From the NCBI RefSeq assembly GCF_001039355.2, contig NW_019776055.1, forward strand, positions 62,001 through 126,000: a DNA stretch of 64,000 nt. The letters are read 5' to 3'. Both the position numbers and the translations under genes were made by a program. Each line of letters starts with the position of its first letter. The stretch's first letter is position 1. Below, one piece after another: positions 12,955-27,100 of the stretch. This DNA comes from Lingula anatina (taxonomy: Eukaryota; Brachiopoda; Lingulata; Lingulida; Lingulidae). Below the pieces are notes generated by a model. It was not told where the DNA came from. It did no database searches and saw only the letters and a list, made by a program, of their open reading frames with translations.

Positions 12955-14371
12955 GGACAGACAAAATATTTTTTAAAAAACTGTATTCCAATCTCGAGGA
13001 GAAGGCATCTTGATATCATGGCAACATGAATTGCCGCTTCTTGTTGGGACATTGCTACAGCCTCAAAAAATATTTTAATAATTGTAACCGAGTTTCAAAG
13101 CGGCTAAAAGGCATATAGGGCTATGTTTTATACAATGGATTCGGTTTTTGGGATTGACCACCTTCATATGAGTTATGTGTAATTTGTGTGCAATAATTTT
13201 ACCGAGTAAGGGGCATTTAAAAAAATGCATCGACATTAAAAAACACACTTGTAGGTCCCTGGCGTCTAGAATTCGTCCAAGACGAAAGTTCAGTAAATTT
13301 AAAACGTGCTTAGATAGCTAAGACATTTATATTTAATGACGTTTTTGGATGTAGGGTTCTAGTACCGAACACATCGAAAGCCGTACCATGGTATAATCCT
13401 TGCCAATGATTGGTGCTCTATACATTGGAATATAGCATATGATACCTGTGATATATCTTGCAATAACTTAATAAGATATGTTGGCAGTAAGTGTAGTATT
13501 ATATTATTTTTATAATCTTAAATATATTCATATTTAAACTAATTCGGTATATTCGGTAACGTTTATGTCCTGTCAGTGTGAAAAGGGGTGCAGTATTATA
13601 TTAGTAACACAAGGGGAACAGTCGGTGGTGATATTGATTTCAACAGAATGATGCCAATGTTGTGTGTATAATACATACACAATTATATAGAATTGCAAGA
13701 CGGAAGAAAAACTGTAGCTTCGAAACAAAGAGCAATTGCCTTTTTTCTATAAACTCTGGAAAATTTTCCAAGATGTAGGTTTGACACGACGCAGTTTTAG
13801 TTGATATTATTCTACGTTGGTATATTTTCATTGTAAACATTCCATGCTTGCTAACTCCTTGTAAAGTCTCATGGCGCGTATTATTAATTATGCACAATAA
13901 GATATGGTATGTCACAGTTGGTGCAACAGACCCTTCGCAAAGTAGACGCTGTTTCTGTAAACATTTCATGATGCAAACACTCTTTCTCTGGAGCACATTT
14001 GTTATTTATTCTGCACTTTATGCATATTTTACTTTAAAAATGCATATTCACAGGAAAATATGTACACAGATTGGTATTTCTTAGAAAATGATGATACTTT
14101 ATTTAAACCTCAATTGATGTTAAGGGCGTGCGTCCCTGTGTTTTTTTTTTTTTTTTTTTTTTTTGGTGCAAGGATGTGGCTGGATCTTGCTTGGAAATAA
14201 CTCCCTGTTATTCTCCACCTTAACACTGACAGTTTGTACTATAATTTCCTTATACATAAGTTCATTGGATTTTTGTTTTTAATATCACCCTATAGAACAA
14301 CAACACTGCAGAATTGACCATGGATGTATTTATTAGAACATTTATCGGATTTATTTCTAGATATGTTAGAT

Positions 14372-14423
14372 AATAAAACTATTGATTAATACCTGTAAAC
14401 GGAATTTACTTCTGATAAATAAA
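14372..14423 (+). terminator. Candidate poly(A) signals for the SLC26 gene
   Basis: AATAAA occurs at 14372 and 14418, about 1.4 kb after the stop, with no coding signal between. Transcript evidence is needed to choose; nearer non-canonical signals are possible. Confidence 0.35.
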
Positions 14424-17400
14424 AATGTATATGATGCATCAATGATTTTTTTACTTTCGTTTGATTTGGATATTAAGGTCTTAATGGTTACTTTAAAATG
14501 TTTTCGTAGACGTAGTAGTGGGTCTGGCACTTCTACGAAAATCTTTAATTTGCTAAAATAGGTAAATGAATGAATAAATTTGCAGACATGGTAAAATAAA
14601 AATAAATAAATATAGAGCTAGCGCTCCTAGCCCGTATAAGTCAGAGCATTGAACGTATGCGTGTCTAAGCTTTACTTATAGAATACATTTACCAAATCTA
14701 AATTATCTGTGGGCGGGATGTTAGAATAAATCATCCCAGAGCGATTCCATTTATTCCCAAGCAAACTATATAATGTGAGAACAAAGCTCAGTGACAACAT
14801 GTACCAGTACATGTAGCATTTAACGTTGCATAATTATTATTATTACATACAATAGTGGCCATATACTGTTAGCACATGATTGCCCTCACGCACACGCACA
14901 GGTTAATACTGAAAAATCAACGGTTTTGTTAAAGGGGGGCCTGCATGTAAATCTTCGCTTTGTTTAGAAAATATAATAAACATAAACGTTCTGCGTAAGA
15001 GCACACGAATCGAACTTTGTTTGGTTGTATCTGCTTTCATTTGCTGCCCTTTTTGGATGGGGGTGGGGGAAGGGAGGACGTGGGTAACTAGGGGATCGCC
15101 CAGCCATTGTGCTCCCCCACCAACTGAAACTAAATTACATTGACTTAAATTTCGGACATGAATTTATTTATACATGGTGTCATTAAATATCTCCACTATT
15201 AAGAATGTGGAAATGGGTTTACAGGCAACTCGCCAATGTGCATACTAACTGATAAAGCTGCACAAGGGCAGTGCATAAATATACCATTTTAATTGGATAC
15301 TCGGTATTTTAAAAGTTCCCCTCTTTTTAATCTATTTTAATCATAAGTCTGAATGTTCAAACTAAAATTTTGCCGCGTTACGATTTCAGGCCACGGCAAC
15401 GGGTCACCATCTGGTATCATGTGATCACGACTTGCTATCAAGGCGGGATTGTGTAAATACCGCCTTTGTTCTTTATTCCAGTGCATTTATGTTAATGTTT
15501 TGCGATACTTTGTTGTCTAACGTCAACTGAATCACCAATTCCACAAAACATGGACTTAATCGTGCAGATGGCAACACCCCAGGTACAAGCTGAGCTAAAT
15601 ATTATCACGCTGTACAGGTGCATAATGATCACATGAGATCACGTTAGGATATTTGCCGCATCCAGGGAGATAATTGAGGTTTCTAGGAAATGTTGTTCTT
15701 CTTTGAACGGGATGCTAAATTCTTAATGTCACTCTCCGTACAGTGTGTCTGAAGGTACGAAAACACTTCTTGCCGTCTGTAGAATCAGTTTTACAACCTT
15801 CTTTAGTAAAACATGGAGCCATAGAGTATCACCATATACGTATTTATTTCATACCACCCACATTGGATACAGTCTTTGTATGTTAATTACACCTGTATTT
15901 CAATCTATTACATGAAAATCACATGTGAACAAGATCATATGGCATGCAACATATGGCAGTGAACGTCCTTCAGTAATCCTATCCATGCTTCCATTTTAAT
16001 GTCAACTATATTGGTTTTTGAGTAGATTTCGTTGGTATTCCAATGAACACAGTACTGTGTGAGGTCAAGGTTGATGTAATCCACTAAGACACAATAACGT
16101 TTTACAACAATAATAGACAACGTGATTAAAAAAGCAGTGTCTTGTTTGCTCTTGGGGGTAACCGTTAAGCTACATTGGCTTCGAAAGCTCACACGAATAT
16201 TTCTCCCCCTTGACAGTCGTTTTGGAAAATACTATTTGGTCTCTACGTACGGCCATTGACGATTGGCAATGTTATGACAACGTCGCACGGAAACCATTTG
16301 TAAAATTCTATTGGCACACCAGTATCGGCACATGTGTCTGAATCTAAATACTGCAGACTCTCATCTTATATCTTTAAATGTTACATATAAATATCTGTTT
16401 CATTTTGTCTCTCTGATTCCTATACAGGTATATTTGGGGTTTCACAAATATCACACATAATCGTGCAGATGACCTTAAATCAACACTTCATGTTTGTATA
16501 CAGGTCTGTGTACAATTTAAATATATGTATATACGCAACGTTTGCAACTCAGTCTAGTTTACCTCTTTGTAATTGTAGCACCACTTTAGTAAAGTGTATA
16601 CTTTTCTTATATCCGTATTTAATATTTAACCATTTATAGTTCTAGTTTTACGATTAATATATACACAAAATATACGATCACAACTTTGATGTGCTGTTTT
16701 ATTTCGTCTCTGCATTGGTGTCGTCAGCTTTGTGTTCAGCCTCGTTTTGGTTCACTGTTTCCGGTGCTGCATTCTGGAGCGTAATGAGGGTGAAGTTTAT
16801 ATTCAGGCGATCCTCCAAAAAAGAAAGAAAAAGCAATCGCAAGCATAACAACAAAAGCACCAGTAAAATGTCCCAAGTCAGCCACATGGATTAGAGAGAA
16901 ATGCAAGCTTTATCAATGATAAATGAAAACTAGCATATTAAAAAAGAGAAAAGGGGTAAACTTCACATTAAACGTAATATCACACTCAACGAGAAGTTTG
17001 AACACTAACTTTTATAGATGAAATACATGTATGTTTTGCTAAATGAATAAGTTGGGCAATATTCACATCTCCTAGCAGGCGGATTAATTGCAATACCCTG
17101 TACACTGTATGTATGTTATGCATTTACAATATATACTAATAGGCCTACATATATTCATTAGGCGTGCTGTTTTACTTTTTATTTACTTTTATTAGAAAAA
17201 TACACCACTATAAAATCAGTATTTATGATTTGAGTTCCGAAATAGAGACATAAATGATTACATTCATTAATACAAAAATACACGAAACCTTCCAAATACA
17301 TGAACAGAGCTACAAATTACAACATGTACATAAACAAGTATATCAGTCATATATACCAGAATATATTTTAACCGTGTAAAGGAATTGTAAATAGGTCCCC

Positions 17401-17748
17401 TTTCTAGTGTTTATTACAAATATAATCCCCTCGTTTTTCAGATGTCGGTATCATTTTGGCAATGTATCACTACAACTTCCCAAAATATACTATAAGCTGA
17501 ACCTAGCTAGCAAACCCAAAATAGATTCATGTCACGTTGCTCTCTGCAGCCTAAAATACAATATACTTAAAATATCGTGTTACCTTTAAAAATCCCGTTT
17601 CTCATAGCTGAACTAAGACCAAATCCATCATGCACGGAAAGAGCATTTTTTCCACAACCATTTCAAACAATCACTACAAAGCCCAAGATAACGATTGTAT
17701 ATTATCTGATGCAAATGTAACGAAAACCTATACATGCATGTGAACCAG

Positions 17749-17989
17749 GTAGGGGAGAGCGGGGCTAGTTGGACACCGGGGCTAGTTGCCCCCCCCCCCC
17801 CCCCAATCAATTTATGACAAAGTAACTATGGGGTAAAATAATTGATCGCATCATTTTGTAAAGTGACCGTATCCAATAGTGCTAAGAAAGCGTCGGCAGT
17901 GAGTCCAAATGAAATAATTTAGCATCTTGAAGTAACTTTGATGGGGGGCCAACTTACCCCGGGGTCCAACTAGCCCCGGTCTCCCCTAC
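17749..17989. mobile_element. MITE-like inverted-repeat element (TAGGGGAGA...)
   Basis: Termini GTAGGGGAGAGCGGGG... (17749-17774) and its inverse (17964-17989) match at 25 of 26 positions, with TA at both edges. A C(16) run lies near the left end. It sits just downstream of the VAT1 3' end, between VAT1 and SLC26. Confidence 0.65.
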
Positions 17990-18021
17990 GTGCTACTTCC
18001 AGGAGAGAAAACGCACCGACA

Positions 18022-18027
18022 TTTATT
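18022..18027 (-). terminator. Candidate poly(A) signal for VAT1
   Basis: AATAAA on the minus strand lies 63 bp after the VAT1 stop, just before a short inverted-repeat element (17749-17989). Confidence 0.4.
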
Positions 18028-18089
18028 TATATTGTTATACACATTCCTATGCCTTGCAGAGAGTGCCATGCCCATCCCAACATGCAGCC

Positions 18090-20178
18090 TTATTTGTTGT
18101 TAGACAGAACATTTGGAAGATGGATTCCATTAAGCAAGCGTTGATGCAAAAATGAATTACCACCATCGGTGTCCTTTACCTTGCTAGAGGTCATTGTGGG
18201 ATCAAGGACGATGGAACCCACGTTCTTCCGATCGTGCATCTTTTGCATTGCTTCACCAATCTGAAAAGAGTTATCCACACCTATCCTAAATGTAGATACA
18301 AAACCAACATAATCGTTTACACATCACTCATGTTCATATGAAAATTTACCAAATTACGCAGAATTGACAGAAACAATGACTATGTTTTCATAATACAAAA
18401 AAAAATGAAAAAAAAAAAGAATCTAGGCTATTTATGCACCTCCCTTTTCATTCTAGCACCATGTGACATCCAGGGATCAGCTTCACAAACAAATTTCAGT
18501 CTGAATATTGGTCTTAAAAATACTAAATCAATTTCAGTTCAAGACAAATCCACTGAGGTCCTCTTGGTTTGAAACGTTCACCGTGCCTTATTTGCTGTTC
18601 GTTAATAACAGGTGCGTTAAACAAATTTTCTCCTGTAAAAAAGGTGCCATTGGAGCCAATGTAGACAACGACCGGTACCTGTATATGGATCAATGTGATC
18701 ATGATCGAGCCACCGCCGTTTGCTTATATTTGCATGTATAGTACATTAATAATATTAATCATGTAAATGGATGATTGAATGGGCCATAATAGAAAGCTGA
18801 ATCTTGGTCATATCGATGTGCAACCGTGGTATTGTGACATGTTATGAGGGTCAGGTCACTGAAATTACACATTTTTATCCACCCCCTTGAAAAACAATGC
18901 ACTAATACCTTGGTCACGCAATGGATATGATAAATGTTTGTTGTATTTTGGGTTACTACTTAATGTAGCAGTTGTTGTATAGACATGGGATAGATGCTGA
19001 AGGCAGTTTTTTATATTTTTTTACAGTTTAAAACAAAAATGATGATAACTGAAAACTTACGTCTTCAAAGGCAACTACCGAGTCGATAACAGGCTTAATC
19101 TTTCCTTGGTTGTACATTTTAAACAGGATGTTCATGACATCACGCACGTAGGCGTGCTTCCCTTGGTGGAATAACAACTGCCGTAGGTTGAAGCCGGAAA
19201 TCGATTTGTTTTCATCGTAAAGTTTGATGGGGCTGATTTTGTCTATCTGCCACCACTGAAAAAGAGAGTATATACTTTAGTCATCCTTGTAGCCATCTGT
19301 TGGCATCTGCTAGGTCTAGTTTACTGAGTATTTGGTTTCATTATATTTATTTTTCCTTAGACATGCATGCACCACATGGCATTGAATGATTCTATAGTAT
19401 TGACTTCCAGTCTCAATTAAATACTGTGGTTTAGATGACAAATGGACACCTGATGCTCGTACGTCATCGTCCAATTATCTCACGAACAACCGAACACCTT
19501 CCGTAACATTGAAGGTTAAGAATATCAATGTGGAGGAAAACAACTTGACCTTTCATCACCATCAACGAAAATACTTCAAATTTGGATATTTTACCATATT
19601 CTTGGGCGTAGGAGTAGGTGTATGTGAGAGGTGGTGGGGGGGGGGGGGAGAAAACTTCTCCGCCCGCCTGTCGCTGTTTTTTTTTCTGATTTGATACTCC
19701 CACCTTAATTTGTTCCAAAGAGCCTGTGGACATCTGTTGGTAGACTTAGGATATGATATCCGTTTTAGAAAGAGAAAGAACCTGCATTAACCCCCTATTC
19801 TTTTTTTAAGAGTACGGACGACCCCCACTCCCAGCCCCTGTATGAGTTTATATACGTGTCAAACCTACCGCCTTAGCCACACTGAAAATGCTTTTTGTTT
19901 CCCCTGTTACGATATTCGATGAACCTGAAAAAATAAAAAAAAATGTCTCAGAGGCATCTGTTTTAATTTCCTGGCTGTACATATGAGTCCAAGGCACAAC
20001 TTAATGGAAAGATATCTCATTATAAGAAGCTAAATGATATATCAGTTACTGGTACAGTCCCCATTATTTGATACATAATTCACCTGACAAAAATTGCTTT
20101 ATGTTTGTCTTTTTTCTGTCCATTGTAAATGAGCCGTGGACTTATCGTACGTCCTCAGGCACACAAACACACACACAA

Positions 20179-20251
<73 letters not shown>

Positions 20252-21857
20252 CAGCAAAACGGCACCTTTGGGACAAATAGGAAGACCGCGACTGTACCAA
20301 AATAAAAAACATCCACCAACCTTCATTTTGCTAGTGTCACGTAATTTATATAGCTCTGCTTACCATAGAGCACGTATCGTCCCATGGGTTTAAGGAGGCC
20401 TATCCCCTTATTGGCGTCTTCCCCACACAGGCTGTCTAGCACCAAATCAACACCGTCTGGAGACGCCCTGATATTCATGCAAAAGTCTTTCATTACATGT
20501 ACCAGGGCCGCGCCGGTAACGTGTACAAGAGAGTCCCCTATGATAGAGAGCCCTGTCCCCCATTGCTTTGAGAAGGACAACCCCGTCCTAGATTTGACCC
20601 ACGTGCTTTCTCTAATTTTATTATTCTAATGGAGGGCGGACTCTCTGTTACACGGTTCCCCAGTTTCTCGGCACATGTGCGGCAGGAATGACTAAAGTTT
20701 GTTCCTATGCAAGCACAGGTGACATTTGCCCCATCAACTAACCCCAATAATTACGTTACTCCCTGCAAACATCCCCTGTACTAATTATGTGGGACTCCGG
20801 ACTTCCATCGATAGGATTATCATTCCTGTCACAGCAAATTCACAACAGAACTATATAGGCCTATAAAGACCAAAAATTGATCTTCACTTTAAAGCCAAAC
20901 ATTTAGTCCACATCAGTATTGGGAGTCAAATATTTTTAAGTAGGTCTAACTACTGGACCCAAACATCAGACTGACCTTCTAATTATAATGCAGGAACAAA
21001 ATTTGATTTTATTTAAGCACTACTGATATACTTGGGCTAAAGAAGGCTTCAATTTTTTGAGAGTTTAAATATCTCAAGTTGTTCCTCAGGATTGTTTTCA
21101 TCAAACATTTTAACAAGTAATGGGGAAATTACCAAAGTTACAATTCAGACTGTGAAAAATATAGGATTTAATTATAGAAAACATATTTTCCCGCAGTAGT
21201 TAAATACGATATGCATTGGCCATGATTTGGCAGGGATCACATAATGTTATGGCCATAAAAACGATATTCGAAAGTAAATACATTTGGAATAAAAGTATTA
21301 ATCAAGACTTCAGACAGATTGATTGTTAATACTCGTAAAATGTAACTCTACCTGAAACACCTGCATAATAGAAAGGATCCAACTTACTTGCGTATCTCTT
21401 GGGCGTAATCTACCACGTGATCGTACAAGTAGGTGACGTCATTCTTGATCTGCTCATGTTTGTTGTGAGATGCAGTGCCGTACAACGTGACGTCATCCAC
21501 CGTTTTACACAGTTGTGCTATGGCTTGGCCCTTAAAGAGAGAAGATATAAATGTGAAAAATGTGTTACTTTTTCTGGAAGCAAGTTGTTTTCTCCACAAC
21601 CACTGCGTAACTGGTATCTGGCTTATATATCCATTAAAAAAGAGGGGCAGTCCTATATATATATATATATATATATAATTTTTTTTTAACACGTGCGTAG
21701 GAACCAATGCCATGTGGAAAATATATTCAAATACAAGTAATTTACAACCATATTTTCATAAAACTTCTCTGCAGAGAAACCATCCTGTTCTACCTAGCGT
21801 AATTCCTGGAATAATAATAATAACAATAATGTGAAAATAAATCACCATCACCATAGT

Positions 21858-21912
<55 letters not shown>

Positions 21913-24079
21913 GTAACAAATAAATAAATAAATAAATAAATAAATAAATACATAAATAAAACTTACCACACCTCCTCCAACAGAATGAACCAGCACCGAC
22001 TGACCGGGGCGTAGTCCGCCTTGGTCAAATAAGAGAATATAGGCAGACAGCCAGTTCAGAGGGAAGGCAGCCCCCTCGTGATAATTCATCCCAGTTGGCA
22101 TATGGTAGACGGTCTGCGCAGGCACGCTGACCACTTCCGCCCAGGCGTGGTAGTCCGTAAGGGCAATCACGCGGTCTCCGATCTGGAAAAAAAAGGGGAA
22201 ATGTTTTGCGTCACGTGTTTGAATGAGTAGCGCTGTTGGCTGCTTTGTGCCAGTCAAACCCCTCTACAGTGTACCTTTCGGTATTATTTTATAAAAATGG
22301 ATGATTCAGTCCCTGTCTATTGCCAAAGACTTTGAAAGACCATATTATCAGAATGTGACGTCTAGAATAAATGTATTACCAATGCCCCCATTTTCAATAC
22401 ATTAATTTGAAAAAAGGCCTGAAGCTGCATTCCAGTAAAGAACTCCTTTTCACAAAATAAATCAAGTCGGGCTTTAAAACAGAAAATATCAGAGGAAGAA
22501 ACCAAGAAAAGCCTCGTTTTGCATGGTCTTGCTACATCTAGCTTTGGGCGGAGATGCTAACCTTATAATGTAGTACGCATTGACGTTTATTATTCGCATT
22601 TTGACAGTGACTGTCGGTATCGTTCTATCACTTAAGACACAAACTATTTGCTCCTTGTGTACCAAGTTATAGTTTGTCCCAGATTTCAGTTAACCAGATT
22701 ATCACCATGCCGAGACTGTGCTAAACAGTTCACTTGTAAACAGCTGAAACATGCCGAAGTCGTGATCAGGAAATGCATAATTCAAGTCTAATTACAGTTT
22801 CAAGTGGAATATCGTGTTATCGCTGTTAAGGCCTGGTTAGATTAAAGACGTCGTATTGGGAAAACCATTCCATTTACAGAAAATTAGTTTCCGATTATTC
22901 GCCGATTGACGAGGCCGCTGGATGTGTGTTGACCAAAGACAAAAAAGGACGACACTCAGTTGCTTACACGTTGTACCAACTGTGCCCCCGGTCCCAACAG
23001 ATTCCAGTCGTTGAGAGACACGCTTGATTTTTGCCATCTCAGGGGAGGTCCAATTTTCATAATTTCAAAGATCATGATACAAAAACGTTCGATTTTTGGG
23101 GCATTTGCTACATATGTCATACTAAAATGATCTACAGGTATCAAGGACAAGGTTAAGGACAGTAAACTTCAACACTGCCTTTGTTTCTGAAAAAAAAAAC
23201 ACCAAACACATTCCATCCGATTACCTTGCGTACCTATGATTATTGGAAAGTGGCATTTAGGCCTTACTATCAGGCTTACTCTCCGGTAATCTCTGAAACA
23301 CAGGCTTTTCCGATCAGATTAGATGAAATATCGATTCTCTCAAAGCACGTGTGTATTCGGATAAACGTTTCAGTTAATTAAGTCTTAAGACGCCGAAGAG
23401 GTATGTCGACACATTGATGATTTTCCTATCGACCTCGCACATCTATTTGCTTTACCTTATATACTCTCTGTAAATAGTCCCTAGAGTATGCTAACTCATC
23501 AACACGTGTGGAGTCTTAGATTATTGAGAATAAATCATTGAGCATCGACCAGTCGTGTTTCACTGTTGTAGTCGATGTGGTAGCAAGAGCCTGCTTTTTA
23601 CGGTCCATCAGTTGCGAATTCAGGACTCAATAATCTTTTGTATATATATTCAATGAAAATTTAAACCTCTGGTATTCTTTTATCTAAGAAGGCTGTCAAT
23701 TTTCATGCATGTGATATTTTGGTCGACGGGGTAACTTGGTGCACGTCAAAGTAAAGGGGGTGGGGTGGGATGGGGCCATTTTGCCCTGTAAAGAGAAATA
23801 AAAATTAACCTAAAATAAATAATAATCACCCTAAAAGTAATAATAAAATAAAATTTCAAAAAAAAAAAAAAAATGCAATTTTAAGGCAAACAAATAAAGG
23901 CGACTTTAACTAAAAGGCTAAATGGCGGGGACAATATTTGATTAATAAGAACAGGTCTAGAAACCACAAAAGCTCCCTGAAATTATTTCCGTCAAGTTAT
24001 GATTCTAATGATAATCTGATAGTATATCATGCAAGATTTGAAGAGTAAGGAATCAAGGAAGAAAGTAGAACCCCCCCCC

Positions 24080-24130
<51 letters not shown>

Positions 24131-27100
24131 CCACATAGTGTTCTTGAAATCCGTTAGCAACATTCATGTTTCCATTACTGCCATCTATGAAACTCAGATT
24201 GCGCCTACGAGGATTAATCGGAAACAAGGATCGATCAAGCAGCTTTGAGGAGCATGGTATACCTGACTCCAGAAAATATAATTACAACACCTATAGCGCA
24301 CTGATTCCAAGACAAAAATCGCTCGGCTGACCTGCCATTCAATTTTATTGCAACTGGTGAATAATCTAATGGAGAGTGAATGACAAGGAAAATCCAAGTT
24401 TGCCTTTAGATGTTCCCATGCGGAATGTGCCCGGGAGCAATATACTGGAATAGCTGAAATATCAGCAATTTATCTTTATTCTAAGTATTTATAGCGGGGA
24501 ATGGGGGAATGTCGACGCTAATGTAATCAAAGTTAACTATCTGCAGAGATGTGATAAATGTTGTGTCCAATGGTCACGTTTCCTGTCACCTTTGGACAGC
24601 TTGGCTTGATATGCTCTACAAGGATCTCAGCAAACAGAGTTACTTTGATTTTCAGTCACAGGAAAGAAATGTACCCCTGTAGGACCCGAAACTTGCCTTA
24701 GTTACATTGATGGTGACAATGAGATAAGATCATAATTACACCTTAAACAATATAGGCCTACGTGCTTGTACAACCATCATTACTGAACTTCTATCTGGCT
24801 TAAGAACATTCTGACATTGGTAAATTATATTCTCATAACCAGAAAATACAAGGGAAGTATTTTCTTGTTATAACATACCAGAAAAGGATGTTTTTGAAAG
24901 CACACTGCAAATAATCATATATTTAAACGGTAGGGCCTACTACCGTTACCCAACCAAAACATATTGTCCATTGGAACACACCCCTGTTGAGCATGTAGGA
25001 TATTCGTCCTGTTCCCTTCTCCTCCCTCTTCTCAATAAAAATGACAACAAATAAATAGACAAATATCATAATAACTTGATAAATAAGTTATTAATTAACA
25101 CACACGAGATAAAACAATACAGGGCAACTACTCAATACTGATACATCGTCTATAACGCCCTGTTACTCACGTTGAAGTCTGTGACATTATCCCCGACCGC
25201 CTCTACGTCCCCAGCACATTGAAACCCGATGACTAGCGGGGTGCGAGGAGCGTTGTCGATACACCCCTGGCGCGCCATAAGGTCCAAGAAACTCAGGCCA
25301 CTGAAATGAAATGAAAACTTTTAGAAAAATTAATTAAAAAAAAATGAAATCTTACTAAATGTTGACTATTATGGACTTCCAGTCTAGAGTCTGCCTCAAG
25401 GACTACTTGAGATGGTAATTAAGACAGAAGAATAGTATGGCCACATGTACCAGTCGGCAGACAGGTCATTGTATTTATTATGTATATAAGTAAAGAATTC
25501 AAAAGTTGTGTGTGGTTTGTGCGCTCAACATGACATATTCGTTAAAAGGGGGAGATCTACTCAAAGGTCTTAGTAACATCACCGATTTTTAGAAGATGAT
25601 GCAGCATAAACAAAATTATATACTGCATAACACAAAATGTAAAGTATACAGTAAATATTATCTAAAATGACGTATGTATACAGTCTGAATCTTCCTCGAG
25701 CCCTTGTACAGATTGTTTAACTTTGATAAACCTGATGTATTCAAAGTTCACGTAATGGAACCGTACAGAGAGCATACGTATATCCATGTACATTCCTACT
25801 CATTTCCCAATAAAATATCACTGTTTGCTTAACCATAAACGAAAATTGATTTAAGCCCTCAGAATCGGAGAAGTATCTACAGACTTGCATAATTTCAAGC
25901 TAAGAAAAAATGGGCCTTCATCATATCATCGATTAGATACAGAGCCACAGCGTAAAAGGAATTTTAGATACATTGCAGGCTAACATAGAGAAGCTCAAGG
26001 CCAAGAGACGCAACGCTTCGTACCCCTCTTACTACGCAAGCCATTAAACTGTACCGCGCGTGGCATTTTAAACAAATTGTACAAATAAAATTTTGCAGGC
26101 TCCTGGCGGCTTGGAAAATGCTGTTTTCTATCAATCAACATCTTTCGGTACACGGAACAAAATGGTTTCATCCAGTGGGAGACTCTCCATAAAAGAATTG
26201 TGTCGATTCATCAATGTCATATAAATGATTGATCAGAGTAAGCGACAGCCGCTTCGCTTACATGCACATGTGTACATGAAATCTGGCTGTTAGCAAGCAT
26301 TACCGCCTTGTGCAGAAATGAATACTTGATTCAAAGCTTAAATATAAGCTCGCAGTCAGAGACAAGCTTAATCGATTCGCAGCACCAACAAGGGTCCCGA
26401 TTAAGTGAGACTAATTGAACGGTGCCCATACCGACACAAATCTGCAGTTATTATAAACCATAATGTAACCGCTCCAGGAACTAACGCATTCACGATTACA
26501 TATAGGCTGAACGCTCGTATAAGCCATCTATCATATTTGTGTGGAAAGAAAGAATTGATCATTTGTGGACGTAAGCTACTGCCTTAACATTTCAGTTTCC
26601 TTAATGTGATTTGACATATGCATATTGTGTTTCAGAATCATTATTGTTTTTTTTTCCTCCGCAGAGACGAGATGCATTTTTCATTGCTTTCCATAATTAC
26701 CATACTGCTGTTCGAAATTTAACGGAAAGAATTACAATGCGTAATGCGCATCACGTCACTGGTTTGTGTACCCCACCCTTTCCCAACCCCCGCACGTGGA
26801 AAGAACCAAGAATTAAGTCAATATAATTAACAGTTATATTTCATATTTATATCGTCTGTGCCGTTGTAAGATAAGATGGCATTAATATTTAGTCAAAAGC
26901 AGTTAATACCTATCATCTTATACGTTGATGGTCCTTGAATACGTCAGTCAGCAGTACAATGAAGGCAGAAAGATATTGAAGGGTTACGTGAAGGATGCTA
27001 AGAAGGTTTACAATCAAGCCCACTACATGAACTTCTTCGAAGGTGGCTAGTTAAAACTATTTCAACGCTCATTGTAAGTCCATCGCCTACACATGTTGCT

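Larger units (their letters stand above)
12955..18089. other. Intergenic, SLC26 3' to VAT1 3'
   Basis: Convergent intergenic region. It should hold the SLC26 3' untranslated region (AATAAA at 14372 and 14418), a T(24) run at 14141-14164, the MITE at 17749-17989 and the VAT1 poly(A) signal. Open frames here are short, lack splice-compatible homology and look random. Confidence 0.6.

Noticed and set aside
18090-18190. Extra intron in the last VAT1 exon (AAGGTAAAG donor)
   Set aside because: The frame continues cleanly to a stop and no better downstream exon was seen, though alternative splicing cannot be excluded.
20068-20393. Open frames with Arg-Glu or Ser-Leu repeats
   Set aside because: Translation of the (GA)n microsatellite inside VAT1 intron 5.
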